A stretch of DNA of 8,196 nt from CAZTLI01 sp964614375 (lineage in GTDB: Bacteria > Chloroflexota > Anaerolineae > Aggregatilineales > Phototrophicaceae): contig CAZTLI010000239.1 of assembly GCA_964614375.1 (NCBI GenBank), positions 1-8,196 of the forward strand, in the 5' to 3' direction. Below, piece after piece: positions 1 to 7,266 of the stretch. Made by a program: the position numbers and the translations under genes. The number at the start of each line of letters is the position of its first letter. Position 1 is the stretch's first letter. The notes below the pieces were generated by a model. It did no database searches. It saw only the letters and a list, made by a program, of their open reading frames with translations, and was not told the origin of the DNA.

Positions 1-1
1 G

Positions 2-163
2 CAGGAATTAGCGGAACTGTCGCTAGAGGCATTTTGGAAAAAGGAGAGCCGGTACATTAACCAAACTCTGCACCGGCTCATGGGCAAGAAGCGTTTTTTG
101 CTTCTTGATGGAGAAATCATAGGTGTAGCGGAAGTTAACCGCAGACAACGGTCGCACACCTAG
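2..163 (+). CDS. C-terminal end of an unidentified protein (partial)
   Basis: An open frame enters from the left edge and ends at a TAG at 161-163, giving 53 residues. I do not recognise the family. The peptide is rich in Lys, Arg and Leu, with a helical-looking stretch (ELAELSLEAFWKKESRYI) followed by a strand-like LLLDGEIIGVAEV segment and a basic tail. Base composition looks more AT-rich than the che genes to the right. Two inverted repeats (46-79 and 85-107) lie inside the frame, which is unusual for ordinary coding DNA. The gene converges on pdxS with a gap of only 19 bases. Because only the end is present, it could also be a chance frame or a decayed gene. Confidence 0.4.
   Translation, partial: QELAELSLEAFWKKESRYINQTLHRLMGKKRFLLLDGEIIGVAEVNRRQRSHT
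46..79. repeat. Inverted repeat, 8-bp arms
   Basis: GAGCCGGT at 46-53 is exactly complementary to ACCGGCTC at 72-79, with an 18-base loop. It lies inside the partial left-edge frame. No T-run follows on either strand, so it is not a standard intrinsic terminator. Its function is unknown. Confidence 0.4.
85..107. repeat. Hairpin, 8-bp perfect stem with T-rich loop
   Basis: CAAGAAGC at 85-92 pairs perfectly with GCTTCTTG at 100-107, with a 7-base loop (GTTTTTT). It lies downstream of pdxS as read on the - strand, about 75 bases past its stop codon, so it might protect or end that transcript. However, the T-run is in the loop rather than after the stem, so a Rho-independent terminator is not supported. 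Confidence 0.4.
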
Positions 164-182
164 ATTTAACACACGGATTTAA

Positions 183-1085
183 TTACCAATCACGTTTACC
201 CATATATAGGTTGTCTTCAGAAACGTTGACGCCGACCATTGCTTCACCGAGATTGCGGCTGACTTTCGCCAGAATGTCGGGGTTGTCGTAGTGGGTGACG
301 GCCTCAACAATGGCTTTGGCACGTTTCACCGGGTCGCCACTCTTGAAGATGCCCGACCCCACAAACACGCCATCCACGCCCAACTGCATCATCAACGCGG
401 CATCGGCAGGGGTCGCCACACCCCCCGCCGCAAAATTCACCACAGGCAGGCGTCCGAGTTCAGCGGTTTCTTTCACCAGTGCATAGGGCGCTTGAATATT
501 CTTAGCATAGGTGAACAGTTCATCTTCATCCATCGCGCTAATGCGGCGGATTTCACTGTTGACGGAACGGGCATGACGAACCGCTTCGACCACATCGCCT
601 GTCCCGGCCTCGCCTTTGGTTCGCATCATCGCTGCACCTTCGGCAATCCGGCGCAGGGCTTCACCGAGATTACGGCAGCCGCACACAAAGGGAATTTTGA
701 ATTTGTGCTTGTTGATATGGTGTTCTTCGTCAGCGGGGGTGAGGACTTCACTCTCGTCAATGTAATCGACGCCGATGGCTTCCAGAATTTGCGCCTCGAC
801 AAAATGCCCGATACGCACCTTCGCCATCACCGGAATGCTGACCGCCTGCATAATACTTTCAATCATATCCGGGTCACTCATCCGGGCGACTCCACCCTGC
901 ACCCGAATGTCCGCCGGGACACGCTCCAATGCCATGACTGCACACGCGCCAGCATCTTCGGCGATGATGGCCTGCTCCGGCGTCACCACATCCATGATTA
1001 CGCCACCTTTGAGCATCTGTGCTAACCCACGTTTGACCTTTTCCGTGCCGGTTTCCCCGGCTTGATGTCCATTTTTCTCAACCAT
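183..1085 (-). CDS. pdxS: Pyridoxal 5'-phosphate synthase, lyase subunit PdxS
   Basis: PdxS is the synthase half of the cytosolic PdxS/PdxT complex. It condenses ribose 5-phosphate and glyceraldehyde 3-phosphate with ammonia, delivered by the PdxT glutaminase, to make pyridoxal 5'-phosphate. The 300-residue product has the full family length and the familiar blocks GGVIMDVVTPEQA, ALERVPADIR, PVMAKVRIGH and AAMMRTKGEAGTGD. The known catalytic residues are visible: Asp32, Lys89 and Lys157 line up with Asp24, Lys81 and Lys149 of the Bacillus enzyme, a constant offset of 8. The ATG start is preceded by AGAGGG about 10 bases upstream. No pdxT is next to it in the window: its downstream neighbour is a convergent gene, so pdxT must be elsewhere. 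It is divergent from the che cluster and probably unrelated to it in function. Confidence 0.97.
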   Translation of the reverse strand: MVEKNGHQAGETGTEKVKRGLAQMLKGGVIMDVVTPEQAIIAEDAGACAVMALERVPADIRVQGGVARMSDPDMIESIMQAVSIPVMAKVRIGHFVEAQILEAIGVDYIDESEVLTPADEEHHINKHKFKIPFVCGCRNLGEALRRIAEGAAMMRTKGEAGTGDVVEAVRHARSVNSEIRRISAMDEDELFTYAKNIQAPYALVKETAELGRLPVVNFAAGGVATPADAALMMQLGVDGVFVGSGIFKSGDPVKRAKAIVEAVTHYDNPDILAKVSRNLGEAMVGVNVSEDNLYMGKRDW

Positions 1086-1281
1086 AATTGATGTGCCCTC
1101 TTAAAACTCACTCAGGTATGCGAATGCTTTGCTTTCAGCCTAACTGTGTCCCCAAATTGGTAGTATGACCAATGGAGTCCAAGTAGATGCCCATACAAAT
1201 CATATCCTAACGCCGATTTTTACTGCGAATGCACGGAGTCAGGTGTATACTAGCAGCAGACTGTCCAACTGTAAAAGCCTT
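1086..1281. promoter_or_regulatory. Divergent intergenic region between pdxS and cheW-1
   Basis: These 196 bases separate the divergent starts of pdxS and the first cheW and must hold the promoter of pdxS, and probably that of the che cluster. An inverted repeat lies in it at 1156-1173. A TATACT -10-like hexamer at 1246-1251 faces the che genes, but no convincing -35 sits at the usual distance (TTTACT at 1219-1224 leaves a 21-base spacer). An open frame starting at 1165 runs through part of the region into cheW-1, but I do not take it as coding. Confidence 0.45.
1156..1173. repeat. Inverted repeat, possible operator
   Basis: ATTGGT at 1156-1161 and ACCAAT at 1168-1173 form perfect 6-bp arms around a 6-base spacer, in the middle of the divergent promoter region. 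The shape suits a dimeric regulator acting on either gene, but it is short enough to occur by chance and no known operator is matched. Confidence 0.25.
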
Positions 1282-1875
1282 ATGTCTGACGAACAGAAGC
1301 CCACTCCTCAACCTCAATCCATTGATTGGCGCAGTATCTGGAAACAATTGGATTGGGACGAAACCCGCCAGCAAGACGAGATCGAAACCCGGCTGCATTT
1401 GCGCGCGCGGCAATATGCCCAACCCTTGAAGCAGGACAAAGCCGCCGAACATGCCGCCTTCACTGTCCTCACTTTCAATCTCGGCGTGGAGAAATATGCA
1501 GTGGATGTCATGACCGTTCAGATGGTGCGTCCGCTGCCACCCTTGACCCGTGTGCCCGGCACGCCCGATTTTTATCCCGGCGTCGTCAATATCAGCGGGC
1601 AAATCGTCACGGTACTCGACCTGCGGCACTACTTTGATATGGATACGGATGAAACAGAACCTGCCAGAGAACTGGTCATTGTTGAATCGTCTGGACTCAA
1701 ATTGGGATTGCTTGCCCATCACATCGAAGGGGTACTCACGCTGTCGCGCGACACGATTGAGCCAACCGAAGATATGCGCTATGCCTTTGGTGTCACGGAA
1801 CAGCGACTGGTTGTACTGGACATTGCCCGTTTGTTAGAAGACAAACGCCTGATGATTGGCGATGACCGGATATAG
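1282..1875 (+). CDS. cheW: CheW-family coupling protein with charged N-terminal extension
   Basis: CheW proteins link receptors to the CheA kinase in the cytoplasmic signalling array. The 197-residue product has a CheW domain at about residues 58-190, with the block PLTRVPGTPDFYPGVVNISG followed by QIVTVLDLR. A charged extension precedes it, containing RLHLRARQYA at 37-46, a type of motif I recall from longer CheW proteins of non-enteric clusters. The NLRG arginine that contacts partners in many CheW proteins is a serine here (Ser105). I chose the ATG at 1282 because the upstream extension to 1165 reads like intergenic DNA and lies across the inverted repeat. No strong ribosome site precedes either start. 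A 112-base gap separates it from the receptor gene. Confidence 0.88.
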   Translation: MSDEQKPTPQPQSIDWRSIWKQLDWDETRQQDEIETRLHLRARQYAQPLKQDKAAEHAAFTVLTFNLGVEKYAVDVMTVQMVRPLPPLTRVPGTPDFYPGVVNISGQIVTVLDLRHYFDMDTDETEPARELVIVESSGLKLGLLAHHIEGVLTLSRDTIEPTEDMRYAFGVTEQRLVVLDIARLLEDKRLMIGDDRI

Positions 1876-1876
1876 C

Positions 1877-1892
1877 GCTAGCGCGTGCTAGC
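1877..1892. repeat. Hairpin right after the cheW-1 stop
   Basis: GCTAGC at 1877-1882 and GCTAGC at 1887-1892 (each self-complementary) can form a 6-bp stem with a 4-base loop, starting one base past the stop codon. It is followed by AAAAA rather than a T-run, so it is not a clear terminator for the + strand. It might protect the 3' end of a cheW-1 message. Confidence 0.3.
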
Positions 1893-1987
1893 AAAAAGCC
1901 GCGCTTGAGCCTATTGAATGAGCAGGCAATAACAGCGTAACCTTGTAAACAGACCGGATACGACAACCTAGTCTAAGATTGAATATT

Positions 1988-3238
1988 ATGGATGACATGA
2001 CCCGAACAATCCCTGTAACAGACCAGAGCAATGCCCTGGTGCGTACCTTTCGTTTGCTGACGAATGGCATTGTCCTTTCGACAGCCATTGCCGCATTTGT
2101 CCCTGTGCTGGTGCTGGAACTGTTGTTTCGCCCGACGAATGATCCGCTGGTGCTCGTGCTTATGCCGGTATTGGCGTTTGTGCTTGGCGCGGCATTTGGG
2201 CTGTTCGTCTACGGCCTCAGCTACCGCCGCATTGACCGCACGTTGAACGATTACGTCAGCATCCTTGAGCAGGCCGCCAATGGCGATTTGCGCGTGCGTC
2301 TGGTCGTGCCTGAACTGGATATGGTCGATAAAGAAGGGCGCATGGTCGTCAAGCTGGGTGTGGCTGTCAATCGTACCCTTGACCGATTGCAAAATATCAC
2401 GCGCGAGATTCAAAATGCGCTCAAACGCCTTGATGCCGATACGCAGGCCATCCTCGATGCGACTTCGCGGCAGATTTCAATGGCGAACGAGCAGGATGCT
2501 GTGGTGACCGAAACGACGGCGACGGTGAACGAAGTCCGCGCAACCGTCACCGAAACAGCCGAACGCGCACAGGGCGTTGCCGAGACCGCGCAGCACTCGG
2601 TCGATATTTCCCGCGCGGGCAATGATGCCGTCTCCGAAACGATAGCCGGTATGGATATGATTCGGCGTCGTGTGGAAGATATTGCCGATAACATCCTCGT
2701 GCTGTCCGAGCATACCCAGCAAATTGGCGAAATCATCGCCGCTGTGAATAATTTAGCAGACCAATCGCGGATGCTGGCGCTGAATGCCTCTGTCGAAGCC
2801 GCCCGCGCGGGCGAAGAAGGCAAAGGCTTTGCCGTCGTCGCGATGGAAGTGCGGAATCTCGCCGACCAGAATCGCGATGCCACCGTGCAAATTCGCGAGA
2901 TATTAGGCGAAATCCAGCGGGCGACCAATTCCGCCGTGATGGTGACAGAAGAAGGCAGCAAAGGCGTCGATCAAGGCCAATCGCTGGTCAACAGTGCGGG
3001 CGAATCCATCCATGAGTTAGCGCGCGCGATTGAAGAAGCGGCGATGGCTGCCCTGCAAATCGCCGCCAGCACCCGTCAACAAACCGTCGGCATGGATCAA
3101 CTGACACAGGCCATGCGGACCATTAAACATGCCACTACCGAAACAGTCAGCAGCACCATGCAGGTCGAGGCCAGTGTCCAGCGCCTGCGTGACGCCGCCC
3201 ACCGTGTGACTGATGTTTTGACCGGATTACAGGTATAA
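1988..3238 (+). CDS. Methyl-accepting chemotaxis protein with no extracellular sensor domain
   Basis: This is a chemoreceptor that would control the CheA encoded next to it. Numbering from the ATG at 1988 (416 residues), two membrane helices at about 25-48 and 54-77 are joined by only about six outside residues (RPTNDP). A HAMP-like linker (about 80-135) and a long coiled-coil signalling domain follow. The hairpin tip reads MLALNASVEAARAGEEGKGF, with Asn266, Glu270, Arg273 and Glu276 matching the conserved trimer and kinase contacts. The usual Thr-Asn ahead of it is Ser-Arg. About 146 residues follow the tip, so the two arms look roughly equal. Gln/Glu pairs such as RQQTVGMDQL near 363-372 are possible CheB/CheR sites. 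No C-terminal CheR-binding pentapeptide is seen. A TTG at 1979 is an alternative start. The stop lies 3 bases before cheA. Confidence 0.93.
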   Translation: MDDMTRTIPVTDQSNALVRTFRLLTNGIVLSTAIAAFVPVLVLELLFRPTNDPLVLVLMPVLAFVLGAAFGLFVYGLSYRRIDRTLNDYVSILEQAANGDLRVRLVVPELDMVDKEGRMVVKLGVAVNRTLDRLQNITREIQNALKRLDADTQAILDATSRQISMANEQDAVVTETTATVNEVRATVTETAERAQGVAETAQHSVDISRAGNDAVSETIAGMDMIRRRVEDIADNILVLSEHTQQIGEIIAAVNNLADQSRMLALNASVEAARAGEEGKGFAVVAMEVRNLADQNRDATVQIREILGEIQRATNSAVMVTEEGSKGVDQGQSLVNSAGESIHELARAIEEAAMAALQIAASTRQQTVGMDQLTQAMRTIKHATTETVSSTMQVEASVQRLRDAAHRVTDVLTGLQV

Positions 3239-3241
3239 CCC

Positions 3242-5644
3242 ATGAGCGATTCATCCGACGCTGACCTGCTGAGTATATTCTGGGTCGAGGTCAACGAATA
3301 TTTAGAATCCCTGAATAAGGCGCTGCTGCAAGTGGAAATGGCAGAAGGCGAGACACAGCATAATTTGCTGCGGGAGATGAATCGCGTCGCCCACAGCATG
3401 AAAGGCGCGGCCCGGGCCGTCGGCATCAGCATCATCGAGACCATTTCCCACTACATGGAAGAGGTCTTTGGTGTCGCGCTGGATAATCGTCTGGAATTGA
3501 CTCCTGATGTAGCAGACACCATCTACGATGGCCTCGATTTGATTCAAAATGTGGTCGATGGTGAGGAAAACAAGCCCGATACCGTCAGCGAGGTGCTGGC
3601 AAATCTGGAACGCATCGTCGCGCAGGCCGCCGCTGCACCCAAAGCCAAACCCGCAGCCATCGAGACGGACGCCGCTGATGATGACGCCGCAATTGACGCC
3701 ACGCAGGAAATGAAATCCGACCTGCGCCACAGTTCACAGGAAGTTGCCGCTGTCCCCGATGAACCAGAAGCCGAACCAGAGCCGGACGAAACCCCACCCG
3801 CAATACCTGTCGGCAGGGATAAACCCCTCTTTGAGCCGACTGACACCATGTCCACGCTGACCATGCGCCCGATAGAGGAAACGGTGCGCGTCACGGTCAG
3901 TAAATTAGACCGCCTGATGGCAGAGGCCAGTGAACTGCTCGTCACCAAAATGCACGGTGATGAACATCATCGGCAGGTCGTCCATCTGCGGCGTGTGTTG
4001 GGGCGCTGGCAGCGGGAATGGCGCGGTGTGCGGGCGGCCTATATCCGGCTGGCGCGCCGGATGCAAGAGAGCCGCGACCCGGCATTGGTCTCTGAACTTT
4101 CGATGCTGTTCAAATTTCTGGAAACCAATCAGCGGTACATGACCGAAGCCAGCCGCCAATTGACGCAATTGGGACAAACGATTGCGCTCAACAACATGCA
4201 CCTCAATACATTGGCTGACCAATTGCAAGATGACATTGACGGCATGCGCTTGCTGCCATTCGAGACCATTATCGGCGGCTTCAATCGTATGGTGCGCGAC
4301 CTCGCCCGCGAACTCAAAAAGCAGGTGCAGGTCGATGTCGTCGGCGCGCATGTCGAAATCGACAAAACCGTGCTGGACGCGCTCAAAGACCCGTTGATGC
4401 ACATTTTACGAAATGCCATAGATCATGGGATTGAATCACCGGATGAACGGGAAGCCCAGGGCAAACCCCGCAGTGGACGAATCGTCATCCGCGTCGAACA
4501 GCGCGGCAGCGAGATTGTCATCAGTATTATGGATGATGGACGCGGCTTGAACATCGAGGCGATTCGCGCCCGTATCATCGCGCATGGTCTGCTGAGCGAA
4601 TCGGAAGCGGCTGGCCTCACGCCCGACGAAATTCGCAGTTATGTCTTTCATTCGGGACTCAGTACCAGTGAACGAGTCACCGCCCTCAGTGGCCGCGGAA
4701 TTGGCATGGACATCGTGCGGGATCGCGTCGAAGCCCTGCGTGGTCGGGTCAGTGTGCAGAGTCAACCGGGCGAAGGCTCGACCATTATCCTGAGTGTGCC
4801 CGTCTCGCTAACTCGCATCCGCTGCATTTTGCTCAATCTTGGCGGCGAAGACTATGCCCTGCCATCGGCGATGGTCACGCGCATGGAAACGATCAAACGG
4901 GACGCCATCTTCACGGCGGAGGGCAAAGATATGGTGCTGCTCAATAACCAGCCCATGCCCATTGTCTCTATGAGCGCGATATTAGGCGTGTATGGCAGCG
5001 GCAGCGATGGCGACGATGAGGAAGTGGATATTATCTCGCTGCGCGCCGTAGACCGGTCGGTCGCGTTTGAGGTGGATGAACTGTTCAGCGAGACCGAACT
5101 CGTGTTGAAACCACTTGGCGCAGAACTCGCCCATGCGCCCTATATTGCTGGCGCAGCGATTATGGGGTCGGGCAAGGTGATGATTATCCTCGATGGCAAC
5201 GATTTAGTCCGCACGGCCAGCGGTGCGGCGCTGCCGCGTCGTCGCTTGCGCCCGGTGACAATTTCCGCCGCGACCGAACGGGCGCTGCGGGTGCTGGTGG
5301 TCGATGATTCCATTACCACCCGGACGCTGGAAAAGAACATCCTCGAAACGGCGGGATTCGATGTTTATGTGGCGATTGATGGCGTCGAGGCATGGGCGAT
5401 GCTCTCTGACATTGATTTTGATGTGGTGATTAGCGATGTCGAAATGCCCAACATGAACGGCTTTGAACTGACGCGCCGCATCAAAGATAACGCCGTAACA
5501 GGCCACATCCCCGTGATTCTATTGACCTCACTGGGCAAGCCCGAACAACGCGAAGCCGGACTCCGCGCCGGAGCAGATGCCTATCTGGTCAAATCGCGCT
5601 TCGATCAAGGCGAACTCCTGCGAACAATTCAGTCGGTTGTCTAA
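3242..5644 (+). CDS. cheA: Hybrid chemotaxis histidine kinase CheA with C-terminal receiver
   Basis: This is the central kinase of the cluster (800 residues). In order: an HPt domain (1-125) with phospho-acceptor His51 in AHSMKGAAR; an Ala/Pro/Glu-rich linker (about 133-210) with no recognisable P2 domain; an enlarged helical dimerisation region (about 213-335, near twice the usual P3 length); the ATPase with N box LRNAIDHGIE (Asn391), G1 DDGRGL (431-436) and G2 SGRGIGMD (483-490); a CheW-like P5 domain (about 520-660); and a receiver with Asp688/Asp689, phospho-acceptor Asp732, Thr762 and Lys784. All catalytic motifs are intact. The fused receiver is typical of PilL/ChpA and FrzE-like kinases and may act as a phosphate sink or an internal output. 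The ATG lies 3 bases after the receptor stop, and the AGG at 3231-3233 falls inside that gene, suggesting coupled translation. Confidence 0.97.
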   Translation: MSDSSDADLLSIFWVEVNEYLESLNKALLQVEMAEGETQHNLLREMNRVAHSMKGAARAVGISIIETISHYMEEVFGVALDNRLELTPDVADTIYDGLDLIQNVVDGEENKPDTVSEVLANLERIVAQAAAAPKAKPAAIETDAADDDAAIDATQEMKSDLRHSSQEVAAVPDEPEAEPEPDETPPAIPVGRDKPLFEPTDTMSTLTMRPIEETVRVTVSKLDRLMAEASELLVTKMHGDEHHRQVVHLRRVLGRWQREWRGVRAAYIRLARRMQESRDPALVSELSMLFKFLETNQRYMTEASRQLTQLGQTIALNNMHLNTLADQLQDDIDGMRLLPFETIIGGFNRMVRDLARELKKQVQVDVVGAHVEIDKTVLDALKDPLMHILRNAIDHGIESPDEREAQGKPRSGRIVIRVEQRGSEIVISIMDDGRGLNIEAIRARIIAHGLLSESEAAGLTPDEIRSYVFHSGLSTSERVTALSGRGIGMDIVRDRVEALRGRVSVQSQPGEGSTIILSVPVSLTRIRCILLNLGGEDYALPSAMVTRMETIKRDAIFTAEGKDMVLLNNQPMPIVSMSAILGVYGSGSDGDDEEVDIISLRAVDRSVAFEVDELFSETELVLKPLGAELAHAPYIAGAAIMGSGKVMIILDGNDLVRTASGAALPRRRLRPVTISAATERALRVLVVDDSITTRTLEKNILETAGFDVYVAIDGVEAWAMLSDIDFDVVISDVEMPNMNGFELTRRIKDNAVTGHIPVILLTSLGKPEQREAGLRAGADAYLVKSRFDQGELLRTIQSVV

Positions 5645-5757
5645 TCACCCAGACCGCCTTTGGTTATTATCTTCAAACCAAACTCATCAGCACGCATATC
5701 ACACGATTTGCTAACTGGCTGTAAAATAGAGAATAACTTAAGGAGCAAGCCGTAGTC
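5645..5757 (+). promoter_or_regulatory. Gap between cheA and cheB with hairpin and ribosome site
   Basis: This 113-base gap is long for a tight operon. TTTGGTT at 5659-5665 pairs with AACCAAA at 5676-5682 around a 10-base loop, without a following T-run. TAAAAT at 5722-5727 resembles a -10 box but no good -35 is correctly spaced. AGGAG at 5741-5745 is a clear ribosome site 12 bases before the cheB ATG. A separate promoter for cheB onward is possible but not demonstrated. Confidence 0.3.
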
Positions 5758-6807
5758 ATGGCGGAAGAAGTGCGCGTGCTGCTCGTCGATGATAGTCCAA
5801 CTGTACGCTATCATCTGGCGCGGATGATTAATGAAATGGAGGGCATCCGGGTCATCGGTGAGGCCACAAATGGCGACGATGTGCTGCCATTGGTGGAAGA
5901 ACTGCGCCCGGACGTGGTGTCTATGGACATCCGAATGCCGGGTGTTGATGGGCTGGAAGCCACCCGCCGCGTGATGGAACAATGCCCGACTCCGGTGGTG
6001 GTCGTCAGCAGCTTGCTCGAAACCGACATTGAACTGTCGTTTCGGGCTTTGCAAGCGGGTGCGCTGGCTGTGCTGGCAAAACCGCCAGACCGCAGTGACC
6101 CATCTTTTACTGAAAAACAGCGCCAACTGGTCAAGACATTGATGGCGATGTCCGATGTCAAGGTCATCCACCGGCGCGGGCAAACGGGGCGATTAAATGG
6201 CGTCGATATACTCGCCATAGAAGCGCACAGCCCCTATACGGTGCCCGAAATTATTGCCATTGGCGCCAGCGCGGGCGGCCCCAGTGCGCTCAGCAAGTTA
6301 CTGCGCGATTTACCCGGCAATTTGCCCGTGCCCATCGCGGTGGTGCAGCATATGTCGCACGAATTTGTGGCGGGGTTGGCACGCTGGTTGGATAATGTCA
6401 CTCCCCTGCAAGTGGTCGTGGCGGAGGAGGGTCAGATATTGATGCCGGGTGTGGTACACTTAGCACCGGGTATTGCCCACCTGAGTATTTCACGACAACA
6501 GGGCAAACTGGTAGTAAAATTAGTACCAGAGCAGGGTTCACACGCCTATCAGCCATCCGTTAATGTATTATTTCAATCAGTGGCGGCGGTGTGTGGCGCG
6601 GCGGCGATAGGAATTGTCCTCACAGGCATGGGCAATGACGGCGCAGAAGGCTTGTTGGCCTTACGCCAGGCCGGGGGCCGAACCTTCGCCCAGGATCGGG
6701 CATCATCCACAGTGTTTGGGATGCCGGGCGCAGCAGTGGCGGCAGAGGCGGTGGAGGCAGTCTTACCACTGTCGATGCTGGCAACGGCTTTATTAAAATT
6801 AACGTAA
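5758..6807 (+). CDS. cheB: Chemotaxis response regulator / protein-glutamate methylesterase CheB
   Basis: CheB removes receptor methyl groups and deamidates receptor glutamines. It is activated when CheA phosphorylates its receiver. The 349-residue product has the normal two-domain build. The receiver (about 4-125) has Asp11/Asp12, phospho-acceptor Asp57 in SMDIRMPGVDG, Ser84 in the Thr/Ser switch position and Lys108. A linker follows, then the methylesterase domain (about 163-345) with the catalytic triad visible: Ser171 in IGASAGGPSAL, His198 in VVQHMSHEF and Asp294 in TGMGNDGAEG. These correspond to Ser164, His190 and Asp286 of the E. coli enzyme. Nothing looks broken. Its likely substrate is the receptor encoded at 1988-3238. 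The matching methyltransferase cheR is not in the window. Confidence 0.97.
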   Translation: MAEEVRVLLVDDSPTVRYHLARMINEMEGIRVIGEATNGDDVLPLVEELRPDVVSMDIRMPGVDGLEATRRVMEQCPTPVVVVSSLLETDIELSFRALQAGALAVLAKPPDRSDPSFTEKQRQLVKTLMAMSDVKVIHRRGQTGRLNGVDILAIEAHSPYTVPEIIAIGASAGGPSALSKLLRDLPGNLPVPIAVVQHMSHEFVAGLARWLDNVTPLQVVVAEEGQILMPGVVHLAPGIAHLSISRQQGKLVVKLVPEQGSHAYQPSVNVLFQSVAAVCGAAAIGIVLTGMGNDGAEGLLALRQAGGRTFAQDRASSTVFGMPGAAVAAEAVEAVLPLSMLATALLKLT

Positions 6808-6853
6808 AATAGGGTATACGCCAGTGTGTCACCGGACAGAGTGAGAGGTCGCT

Positions 6854-7228
6854 ATGGCATTAGAAGTGCTGCTCGTGGAAGATAGCAAAACGCAGGCCGC
6901 CCAGATAAAAGAAACGCTGGAAAGTGTGGGACTGCGGGTGCGCGTGGCCTATGATGGGCCGGATGGCATCCGTGAGGCGATTGCCAATCCGCCCGCGCTG
7001 GTGGTATTAGATGTTAAACTGCCGAGTATGGACGGGTTTCAGGTGTGCCGTCGTTTGAAGCGCAACCCCGCAACCCAGAATGTACCGGTCATCATGCTCA
7101 CAGAAAAAGCAGGGCCAAAGGCGACGATGTCGGGCTTGCGGGCCGGGGCGGACGATTATATCCCGAAGGATATTTTCGCCTCTGAGCATTTGATTAACAC
7201 CCTGCAAGAACTCGGCATTTTGGAATAG
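6854..7228 (+). CDS. Stand-alone receiver protein (CheY/PilG/FrzZ type)
   Basis: This single receiver domain of 124 residues has no output domain and probably takes phosphate from the CheA of this cluster and passes the signal to a motor or partner protein. All active-site residues are present: Glu9/Asp10, phospho-acceptor Asp53 in VVLDVKLPSMDG, Thr83 in IMLTEKAG and Lys105 in DYIPKD. The sequence CRRLKRNPATQNVPVIMLT resembles PilG/PilH and similar receivers more than enteric CheY, but I would not assign a specific name from this. GAGAGG at 6843-6848 gives a ribosome site 5 bases before the ATG. It lies 46 bases after cheB and 38 before the next gene, consistent with one operon. Confidence 0.93.
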   Translation: MALEVLLVEDSKTQAAQIKETLESVGLRVRVAYDGPDGIREAIANPPALVVLDVKLPSMDGFQVCRRLKRNPATQNVPVIMLTEKAGPKATMSGLRAGADDYIPKDIFASEHLINTLQELGILE

Positions 7229-7266
7229 CTCGTTTATTAGGACCCGTGCAGATAGGTAGTGACACC

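Noticed and set aside
291..1025. Long + strand open frame of 244 codons opposite pdxS
   Set aside because: It is the mirror of a certain pdxS reading frame. Its product is rich in His and Arg with no recognisable domain.
1165..1281. N-terminal extension of cheW-1 from an ATG at 1165
   Set aside because: It adds 39 residues with no CheW-like or N-terminal motif character and covers the inverted repeat and the only -10-like box. The ATG at 1282 gives a normal start for the protein.
1877..1897. Intrinsic terminator after cheW-1
   Set aside because: The short GCTAGC hairpin is followed by A residues, not T residues, on the + strand, so a Rho-independent terminator is not supported.
2410..2961. 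- strand open frame of 183 codons opposite the receptor gene
   Set aside because: The + strand frame encodes an unmistakable MCP signalling domain. The opposite product is Ser/Ala/Arg-rich low complexity.
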